Source of the DNA: Drechmeria coniospora
Lineage: Eukaryota > Ascomycota > Sordariomycetes > Hypocreales > Ophiocordycipitaceae
NCBI RefSeq assembly: GCF_001625195.1
Contig: NC_054391.1
Coordinates: forward strand, 8,260,552-8,324,551
Reading direction: 5' to 3'
Length of the DNA: 64,000 nucleotides
The stretch's first letter is position 1. Each line of letters begins with the position of its first letter. Of this stretch, positions 56,489 through 64,000 are shown piece after piece. The notes under the pieces were generated by a model. That model made no database searches and was not told where the DNA came from. It was given only the letters and a program-made list of their open reading frames with translations. Position numbers and translations under genes: made by a program.

Positions 56489-58325
56489 TTACTCGCCATA
56501 GTCATCGTCATCTCCCCCTTTGGCATTGGCATCCTTGCGAATGGGAATCTTGATGCCTTGCGTGGCAAACGTCTTGCTCAGAGGAGTGCTCTCGCACACG
56601 CCAGGAAATTTCTTGGCGGAGTAGACGTTGAAAGTGTCGCTGAAACATGATGCTAGGATCGGCGCTCGGCCGGTGTTGATCTTGGTGGTATTTCCTTCTC
56701 GACGAGCGCCACCTCGTGCTCCGACATTAACAAAGGAGAATCGGAGGCTGCAGTTGAGGTCAGCATCGGTTGGTCAAGGCCGCCTGCTCTCCTCAATAAC
56801 ATGCTCACCGGAAGGTACCCTCTGTGCGCACACTGAGGTCCTGGAGCACAAACCAAACGCCTATGTGATCCGAGGTGTCGCTAAGTCGGAATGCACTGGC
56901 AGCAAGGCTGCCGATGAGGTTCCTTGTAAACATGCCTTGTGGCTGACCCCCAACAACGGCCATTCTGGCCAGAGAATCCTGCTCCTGAAGATAGTTCGGA
57001 GCCACTGGAATACCGTTCCTATGAAATTGGGTCATATTTGCCTGGGAAGGCACCGGTATAACGGCACCATCTTGACCAAATGTCTGATGCTGCGGGAAAT
57101 ACTGTTGCGGAGGACCGTAAGTGCTACTATGTGTGTACAATGGCTGCGCTGGCACGTTCGAGTCAGTCAGGATAGGTGGGGACAGGAGGGAATTCAGGTC
57201 GTAGGCAGGCAGCATACCGTGGCTAAATCCTGGCTGCATCTGATAATCCTGCACGTAGCCCAAGGGGTGTGTCGGGCTGCATGCTGGATCGTAATTCGCT
57301 GGGAGAGCATGCTGGGGAAAGGCAGCTGCGGACGTCTCTCCGCCGTTCAAACTTGAATAAGAATACGGCGTAGTGGAGGAAATGGATGGGCTCCCCGTTG
57401 AGGAGCGCACCAGGTTCACCTCCCGGGTCCCGTCGTCGTTCCATAAATCCACATTAAGAACAAACATTGAGTGGTCAATAGAACTATGATGTGAATGACG
57501 CGTCAGCCTCTTGAGATCCACGAAGGGTAGTGCAACACGGGTGAACACACTTGCAGTCTACCTCTCGACCCGTAGCGGCATCTGTAATAATGAGCCGAAC
57601 GCATGGGGGCGGCGTGATTGGCCTCCGGTCCTGTTCGAGGTCAATCCTTGCGTTCAAGCTGTGAGCCAACACCACGGCAGGGAGAAATGACCTTGTCACC
57701 AAAACCGCACATGCGAGCCCGTCTAGGCTGTTGCACGACGTCCAGCCTTGGAATGACCAAGTTAGCACCGTACTTGCATTCTGAGCATACCATGAGAGTA
57801 GGCACCCATCGTGAACGAAGAAGGGTATACGAACTGGTACTTCCGACCTGTTGCTTCGTCGACCTTTGAGAACGATGCAAGCACCCCTTGCGCAGCCATT
57901 TGACCGGAAGAGGGCGACGCATCATCCTTGTTGGCAGGGCGATGGTCAGGAACCGCTGGATGTTGCAACTGGGAAGTCATCATGACCTGATTTGCGAGCT
58001 GGGTCTGGTGGGCTTGAGCAACTGAATGATGCTGCAGAGAAGATGCGTGCGGTGGCAACTGCGGGGGAACCTGAGCGCGTTGGGGAGGATAGGGCGGGGT
58101 ATTCTCTTTCTGTGGGAGATTGGCTTGACCTGGCTGAGCTATGGGCGGTGGGGGTTGTTGATGGTGCTGATGATGCTGCCGCTGCTGAGAGTGGTGTTGC
58201 AGAGGTGGCGATGGCTGGCGGCAGGAGTAAATGGGTGACGAGCTGGGCATCATCGAAGGCGGAAAGGCAGAGTCGGTTCTGTGCAACTGCTGCTGCTCAG
58301 GGAGGGGTGAAAATGTCGGGCTCAT
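56489..58325 (-). CDS. velB: VelB-like velvet-domain developmental regulator
   Basis: Five exons, 58325-57841, 57746-57692, 57630-57551, 57483-56809 and 56747-56489, with GT-AG introns of 94, 61, 67 and 61 nt; the first has a GCTAAC branch site. The spliced length is 1,554 nt, exactly 517 codons plus stop. Residues 1-160 are Gln/His/Pro-rich and probably disordered. The velvet domain starts KLDVVQQPRRARMCGFGDK, then DRRPITPPPCVRL and MFVLNVDLWNDDGTREVNLV. It is split by an insert of about 145 residues, as is typical of VelB. It resumes GMFTRNLIGSLAASAFR, IGVWFVLQDLSVRTEG, and ends with YSAKKFPG and a short acidic tail. In Aspergillus, VelB acts with VeA and LaeA or with VosA to couple light, sporulation and secondary metabolism; the same role is inferred here. 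It is longer than A. nidulans VelB (369 aa), mainly from the N-terminus and the insert. The ATG at 58325 follows stops upstream; an unseen 5' exon is possible. Confidence 0.93.
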
Positions 58326-61131
58326 GACGATACCGTGACGAAGCGGAAGACACGAAAAGGTGAGAGATGGCCAATCTTCAACAGCGCAAGCCGAATTGGG
58401 AAATGTAATCAATGTGCGGATGAATGAGAAACGGAAGGAATGGATGGCGGCGAAGAGACCATCAGATTGGTCGATCTACATCTACGTATCGACTCAGTAG
58501 GTGTGATCACTAATAAAGAGACACGAATAGGAGGCATTAAATTCGGCACCTACTGTACACCAGATCCGCCAGCAAGAAGTACTGTAATTAATGCCCAAGC
58601 CGCCCGGAGGTGGGGAAGGCACGAATTATGTGGCCGATGTTGTTAGACTGCAGCCAGTATTACTTGTAGATAAACAGTATCAATCCCTGGACCGTCCAAC
58701 TTTAGCGGGTTTACGATTTTTTCCACGACGTCAGTAGATGCCTAGCACGGTGCCTAAGTACACGACTAATTAAGTACAAGTACGGAGTACTTTTTGAATA
58801 CATTTTCGTTCGGAGTACAAGTAAAGTCGTACATGTAAGTACATGTAAGTACATCGGGGACTAGCAGCGCCCAGCAGGGATGTATAATATGACTTGGGCC
58901 TGTCCTGATATAGGTACAAGCACAGTACTCCGTACTCCGTACAGTATTCAGTAAAGCGAACACTTGTTGCATACATAAGTACTTGGTACTCCGTAGCCCG
59001 AATCAGAACTGAACAGCTTGCTAGCATCCATTATTTCGGGGTGGTCTAAATATTTCTACTACAGTACAGTAATTGTACTTCGTGCCCTACTTACTTACAC
59101 CTGGTTGTAAGAACTTGTACTTGAGCAAATATGCTCTGCGGCGTCCAAAAAAATTACAGCTTCTCATTCAGCTACACTTTGCTGTTTCCAGCCTGAACTC
59201 CTGTTTGTATTGGAGTGCGAACACATCGCATGCAAGTAAAGACCTTCGTGCTACATCATATACTTCAATGTAGAGTTCTGTCAAACTTCCCAGAGGTCTT
59301 GGGCCTGCCATTTCCTTCTCTTGCAGACATACATTACCTGAAGAAAGCCAGGGTGAAGATATTTACTTCGTCAGCTGCTCGCCGACATTGAATCCATAGG
59401 AAGCTACTCCGTAGGCGCAGCCAAGGTACACCTAAGCGGAAATCATTACTCTAGCAGAGGACCTGGTTCTGCTACAATATTACACCGTACAGTACGGAGA
59501 ACCTCCGCAGTAGGTGGGCTTACACCTACTGTACTACCTACTTGTAGTAGCCAAGCTCAAGTAGGACATCGCCTGGAATGTGATGAGTGCACGTAATGTG
59601 CTCCGTACTCAGTACGTACTGTGCAGTGCAGTAATTACTGTACATCGTCACAAGACGCAAGCAAGTACTCCGTAATTACGTAATTACGGGCACATATACT
59701 GTAAGTAAGTACGAGAAAATGTACAGTAGGTGTACAGTAAGTCCCTAATTAGTTGCACTCCTAATAGTACATACTTACAAGGACAGTACCTTACAAGCGG
59801 GGTATTGATTTTCATTTACTACTAACCTTAGTAGCCAGGTGGTGGCAATGGCAACCACCAAGTTACAGTATGAACCAGGTGGGCCCAGGCCACTGGTACA
59901 TGAGTTGTGACGGTTCTCCACTGGAGATTTAGAGGCGTATGCTTCGATTACTCTGTTAGTACTTATAGTAGTACATGTATTACAACTTTACTTACTGTAC
60001 GGAGTAAGTATATTTGCAGTACACCTAACTGCTACGGAGTACTTGCAGGCGAATTTCGCAGCTACGTGCACACTACACTTGTAGTACTCGGACTTGTTAA
60101 TAAAGTACTTGTACACTGTATTAATACTCCATTCGTTCTGTACAGTACCTACTTACTGACTGCATGGACTGTTGCTTGTATTTGCCTAGCGGTGGTTATA
60201 GGGCCGAAGCCTGGAAGGCCAATGTCCTCTGCGATGGACCTATTTGTACAGGTTAAGTACACCACACCTATAAGTACTAGGTACTCCGCACTGTAGGCGT
60301 GATTGTAGCCTCAGCGAAGGTTCCTTCATAATTACGAAGTAAAATCTAATTACTGCGTACCAACTATTTCTTAAAGCACAAGGGGGGGGAAACGCCCCCC
60401 CCCCCCCCCCCTTTGACCTATACTTGTACTTACTACAGCACAACGCACACCTCCAAAGTTTCAGTGGAGAACTTGTTTCGGTGCGTTCTTGGCCGCCATG
60501 AATCCCTGACTTGGGCCCGATGAAAAAGTCTTGAAGCTGGGCAGAGATGAAGTAATGCTTGCCTGGTACTCCCTGATATTTCAGACATTCCGAACAATAA
60601 GCATTTGAATAAACGGTCACGCAAGGCTTTAATCAAGATTACGAGGGTGGGTTTATGTAATTTTGCCTGAGGTCCTGTTTGAATGATTTAATGGCGACGA
60701 GAAACACACAGTACTGGAGCACAAAGTCGGCATGGCTGCACAGAAGAGTCTCCCACAAAGCGTAGAGTTTAGTTTTCAATATTGTAGGCAGTGACAATAC
60801 AGTCCAATGGTGGTGACTCACATTCTTGTCAAGGGTGACTCATCCTCGTCGAATTGCTGCGTGTGATTCATACATTGCGATGAATGGTTCCGTCATTGAT
60901 AAAAGCATGATGTAGCTCAAGACTCACCTACTCGACGCGCCTACGATTGCCCACAGTCCAGGTAAGATATGCGGCCCGCAGAAAGTGATTGATGCCTTGT
61001 AATGTGTCGGTTTGTTACTTGCACCCAAAAAGGACCTGCTCACGCCAAGTCGGGCTTGACGCTTAACAATACCCGGCTCTGTCGCATTTCTCACTCACCC
61101 CCCCTCCCCTGGCTCTGACCCTGACCCGTCA
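58326..61131. promoter_or_regulatory. Divergent intergenic region between velB and the GTPase, rich in TACTCCGTAC palindromes
   Basis: A 2.8-kb spacer holding the promoters of both genes. Between 58740 and 60300 the palindrome GTACGGAGTAC or its halves recurs at least ten times (for example 58789, 58928-58945 as a tandem pair, 59668, 60034), mixed with GTACAGTAC and AAGTACTTG-like strings. No RIP signs. Open frames at 59907-60296 and 60240-60821 lack ATG starts and look like chance. A G8...C17 homopolymer pair is listed separately. I see no RNA gene. Confidence 0.6.
60372..60411. repeat. Poly-G / poly-C inverted homopolymer tract
   Basis: A run of eight G at 60372-60379 followed after AAACG-like bases by seventeen C at 60395-60411. 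The two runs can pair as a hairpin, and the G strand could form a quadruplex or i-motif. Long homopolymers are also assembly-error prone. Confidence 0.7.
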
Positions 61132-61140
61132 ATGACGTGA
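61132..61140 (+). promoter_or_regulatory. Two-codon upstream ORF (ATG ACG TGA) before the GTPase start
   Basis: The nine bases ATGACGTGA end ten bases before the main ATG at 61151. A minimal uORF this close would affect initiation if it lies in the mRNA. The same bases contain TGACGTGA, close to a CREB/ATF site, so a promoter element is the alternative. Upstream (61090-61110) is pyrimidine-rich, as common near fungal transcription starts. Confidence 0.45.
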
Positions 61141-61150
61141 CATCATCGGA

Positions 61151-63820
61151 ATGGCCTCAATATTTACCTACGACCCCGACCCACCGCGTGTATCTTCACC
61201 TTGGCTCATTGCCGAGGACGCTGCTCGCCAATCCCAGAGATGGAGTGGCCAGGATGCCAGCTCAGTCTCATCTACATCTCCATCACCAGCGCCTGCTCCA
61301 GCCTTGCCGTCCGACTATGGGGTCAGCAAGCTTCAAGCTGAGCCCCAGCAAGGCCCGACAGAATACAAACTCCACCTTCTTCTGAGGCACAGACGAGCCT
61401 ATACTTTCGTGAGCACAGCTGGTCACGCAGACGGATCCCAGCAAATCACGGCACCAGAGTCGCCTGCGACCAAAGCGTCCCCTGCTATCCCGGCCGCCTC
61501 TCGTCAGGCACGGCTCCAGCATTTGACGACTCAGCTCCTCTGGAGACTCCAACAATCCTCCCCACACCATGCCCCAAGCTCAAGGGAGCTGACGATACCC
61601 CGACTGCCTGACGATGTTGCTCCTTTCGACTCACCTGTCAAGTGCGCCAGCTTGGTTCCTGGGCTCGAGGAATCCCGCGGGGCCCTGTATGAAATTGGGG
61701 TTTCCGATGACGGCACTCTTATGGGCCTGACGAACGACGAGATGACCGAGAGCATTTTTACTTTGCGCATTATGGCTGCCAGCCTCGGATGCACCGTCGA
61801 TGTCGTTCGCATGGTCATCGTCGGCGACTGCGAATGGGTGGAGTCGGTTGAAGCCATGGACAGGGAGACGAAAAAACACCACAAGCATCGGGTTCACCAC
61901 GGCACCTTGTGGGTGGCTGAGGCTCTGGTGACGCCCAACCTTGGCCTGCGATGCAGTATTCGGCCCCGGTCTGAGCATAGCAGTCCTGGAGACCTAACTA
62001 GCCATGGGATCGTCTTCAACGGCCCGGAAACCGCGACAGTGCCAAGCCGGAGGTCGGCGACGCCGCAGCTGCGCGTCACATTGACGGGCCCAACTACATC
62101 CGGAAAGTCCAGTCTGCTTGGCACTCTTTCCACGGGGACGCTGGACAATGGACGAGGCAAGAGTCGTTTGAGCCTGTTGAAGCATCGTCATGAGCTTGTC
62201 TCAGGAGTTACCAGTTCCATCGCACAGGAGCTCATCGGATACAAGGACCGGACCATCCTCAACCTTTCACACAGAAATATTGAGTCGTGGATTGACATCC
62301 ACAGCCGCGCTGATGGTGGAAGGCTCGTCTTCGTCTCAGACTCGGGTGGGCATCCCCGTTATCGTCGAACGCTTCTCCGTGGACTTATGAATTGGGCACC
62401 CCACTGGAGCATTCATTGTACCGCCGCCGAGGCAACAGAGGAAGTACCCGTTCGCACAGGCGCAGTCTCATCGGCAAAAGATGATTTGCGGTTCCTGACG
62501 GCCGGCCCCGACTCTGTGACAGCACACCTGGAGCTTTCGCTCAAGCTCCAGGTGCCAGTGGCTGTCATCATCACCAAACTGGACCTTGCTTCCAAGATTG
62601 GATTGCAGAAGACGCTGACAAAGGTGCTTACCACTATCAAGGAGGCGGGGCGTATTCCTAAGATCATGCACCCGGACTTGAAGCAGCACTATCAGCAGGG
62701 ACATGTTCCACCAGAGGATTATGAAAAAGTCCAGGCTTTTGTCAATGATGTGGTAGAAAGCGGCAGCCTGACCTCACATGTGCCCATTGCGCTGACAAGT
62801 ACAGTCACCGGCATCGGCATCGGGCTCGTTCATGCTCTGTTCGAAAGTTTGCCATTGAACACTGCCGCAGCGACCTGGCGCAATGCCAGGATGACACCGC
62901 ATCCGGAGCAGCCGAAATCTCTGTTCCATGTTGATGATACTTTCCAGCTTCCTAGCACATGCCGCGATCTGGCTTCCGCCGCATTTCCAGCATCAGCCCA
63001 AGGTGTCATAGTAACTGGTTATGTCTGCGTTGGCAGCCTCTCGGTCGGAGATGAGATCATGATTGGGCCGTTTCACTCAGAAGTTGAGGAGTCACGAGAA
63101 GTCGTACCGGCCATTGCCGAGGATCACCGACGGCCCGGTTGCTACGGATCTTCAGCATCACATACTGTTACAGCTGAGCTGCCTAGTCCCTGCATGAAAA
63201 GTGGTGGCGCTTTTGCATTATCAAAATCGGGTGAATGGCAGCAGGCCTGGATTGTGAGCATTCGGAATCTCCGCTTGCCGGTGCGGATTCTCGAAGCTGG
63301 ACAAGCTGGGTCCGTTGGAATTACATTTGGAGCGAGTGTTGAGAACAGTGGTGGTATTGAAGATAAGCCTCGAATACGCCGAGGAATGGTTCTGGCAATT
63401 CCTGCCAAGTTCATGCTCGACAAGGGACTCGATCTGCAGGCCGCTAGTCGATTCACCGCAACCTTTGCGGACCCAAGGACCCTGACTTTGGCTGTTGGGT
63501 CATCAATCAACGTGTACGTCGCCAGTGTACGGGCAGTCGGGCGAATCCTGCATGTGTCCAGTCATCTTCATTGCGACAAGGTCGCAAAAACAGCTAGTGC
63601 CGGTATTGGCAACGTCTTTGATCCAATTGAAATCGCACGGCACTCTCAATTTGGCGATTCAGATGACAAAGGGACGGCCTGTTTGATATCCATTGAGCTA
63701 CTTCACACTCGGGAATGGGTTGAGGTGGGCTCCAAAGTCGTGTTGATGTTGGAAGGTGGACCTCCAGCTGGACCTGGACTCGACGTATATGTTGGGAAGG
63801 TGGTTGAGATTTCGGGCTAG
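61151..63820 (+). CDS. GTPBP1/GTPBP2-like translational GTPase (889 aa)
   Basis: An intronless ORF from ATG 61151 to TAG 63820. Residues 1-60 are Ser/Pro-rich. A GTPBP1-type N-terminal domain follows (EMTESIFTLRIMAASLGC at about 197-214). The G domain has G1 GPTTSGKSS (313-321), the family signature LDNGRG (331-336), the G2 region SGVTSSI (351-357), G3 DSGGH (397-401), G4 TKLD (475-478) and G5-like TSTVTG (549-554). A beta-barrel domain starts VDDTFQLP and GVIVTGYVCVGSLSVGDEI (594-636), and an EF-Tu-like third domain completes the protein. Animal GTPBP1 is a cytosolic EF1A-like factor linked to mRNA turnover by the exosome and to elongation; the fungal role is inferred. G1 and G3 differ from the usual GNVDAGKST and DLAGH. 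It is divergent from velB. Confidence 0.92.
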   Translation: MASIFTYDPDPPRVSSPWLIAEDAARQSQRWSGQDASSVSSTSPSPAPAPALPSDYGVSKLQAEPQQGPTEYKLHLLLRHRRAYTFVSTAGHADGSQQITAPESPATKASPAIPAASRQARLQHLTTQLLWRLQQSSPHHAPSSRELTIPRLPDDVAPFDSPVKCASLVPGLEESRGALYEIGVSDDGTLMGLTNDEMTESIFTLRIMAASLGCTVDVVRMVIVGDCEWVESVEAMDRETKKHHKHRVHHGTLWVAEALVTPNLGLRCSIRPRSEHSSPGDLTSHGIVFNGPETATVPSRRSATPQLRVTLTGPTTSGKSSLLGTLSTGTLDNGRGKSRLSLLKHRHELVSGVTSSIAQELIGYKDRTILNLSHRNIESWIDIHSRADGGRLVFVSDSGGHPRYRRTLLRGLMNWAPHWSIHCTAAEATEEVPVRTGAVSSAKDDLRFLTAGPDSVTAHLELSLKLQVPVAVIITKLDLASKIGLQKTLTKVLTTIKEAGRIPKIMHPDLKQHYQQGHVPPEDYEKVQAFVNDVVESGSLTSHVPIALTSTVTGIGIGLVHALFESLPLNTAAATWRNARMTPHPEQPKSLFHVDDTFQLPSTCRDLASAAFPASAQGVIVTGYVCVGSLSVGDEIMIGPFHSEVEESREVVPAIAEDHRRPGCYGSSASHTVTAELPSPCMKSGGAFALSKSGEWQQAWIVSIRNLRLPVRILEAGQAGSVGITFGASVENSGGIEDKPRIRRGMVLAIPAKFMLDKGLDLQAASRFTATFADPRTLTLAVGSSINVYVASVRAVGRILHVSSHLHCDKVAKTASAGIGNVFDPIEIARHSQFGDSDDKGTACLISIELLHTREWVEVGSKVVLMLEGGPPAGPGLDVYVGKVVEISG

Positions 63821-64000
63821 CATCGGAAACATGGACAAGCTGCAGGATTTGCCATTTTTGTTCCTATTTGCGGCATCTGCATACATCAAGGTGCGTAATC
63901 AATCTATTGTTGAGTGCCTACTACCTCCGTGGAGTCGTCGCCGGTCTCGCTCGGTCTATTCAACGCTGCGAACGTTACGCCCTCACTAGATTGTAGAACA
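63821..64000. other. 3' flank of the GTPase gene
   Basis: Presumably 3' untranslated and intergenic sequence; nothing further is recognised before the window ends. Confidence 0.5.

Noticed and set aside
56628..57356. 242-codon plus-strand frame across velB exon 4
   Set aside because: Fully antisense to a well-supported velvet-domain exon and crosses a velB intron.
59907..60296. 129-codon plus-strand frame in the velB-GTPase spacer
   Set aside because: Begins with GTG, contains the TACTCCGTAC-type repeats in translation and shows no domain-like pattern.
60240..60821. Minus-strand frames (60-126 codons) near the poly-C tract
   Set aside because: Non-ATG starts, one passes through the homopolymer as poly-Gly, no conserved features.

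Overview
The window comes from a filamentous ascomycete (Pezizomycotina). A Sordariomycete, possibly of the Hypocreales, is my best guess; no marker fixes the genus. The reasons are short GT-AG introns of 61-94 nt, a velvet-family developmental regulator, a fungal GTPBP1-type GTPase, and intergenic DNA dense in TACTCCGTAC palindromes. Most telling are large AT-rich blocks of retrotransposons broken by C-to-T and G-to-A changes. These turn Trp and Gln codons into TAG or TAA, as expected from repeat-induced point mutation (RIP).

Layout. 1-24257, 26739-43758 and 45676-55492 are repeat blocks made of nested LTR retrotransposons. At least six Ty1/copia-type elements of one family (called Copia-1 to Copia-6 here) and two complete Ty3/gypsy chromodomain elements (Gypsy-1 at 3424-10848, Gypsy-2 at 46523-53961) are present, with many solo LTRs and short LTR-like repeats. 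Most of these are delimited by 5-bp target-site duplications (TSDs) that I could read. Gypsy-1 sits inside Copia-1. Copia-2 (14386-21330) sits inside an older minus-strand chromodomain gypsy remnant. Copia-3 (26739-33721) is the least mutated element and sits at the end of Copia-4. Short gypsy LTRs are inserted into several copia elements.

Gene islands with normal base composition lie between and beside the blocks. 24632-25438 (-) encodes a CSN8/PSMD8/eIF3k-like helical protein. 43955-44848 (-) encodes a fungal protein of unknown function. The right arm (about 55850-64000) holds velB (56489-58325, -, five exons, 517 aa) and a GTPBP1-like translational GTPase (61151-63820, +, 889 aa). These two are divergently transcribed across a 2.8-kb spacer rich in palindromes.

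The observation I would follow first is a long antisense reading frame in the 3' part of both gypsy elements (8911-10080 and 52025-53185, minus strand), downstream of the pol chromodomain. It keeps one frame for about 390 codons in both copies, with about half the stop density of pol, and ends in a Lys/Asp/Glu-rich tail. A possible relative lies antisense to the separate chromodomain remnant at 13.6-14.3 kb. Other points worth attention are a copia primer-binding site matching the anticodon arm of initiator tRNA-Met, variable in-frame minisatellites in the copia polyprotein, unlike LTRs on Copia-3, a hairpin-rich 200-bp repeat family, and a two-codon upstream ORF just before the GTPase start.
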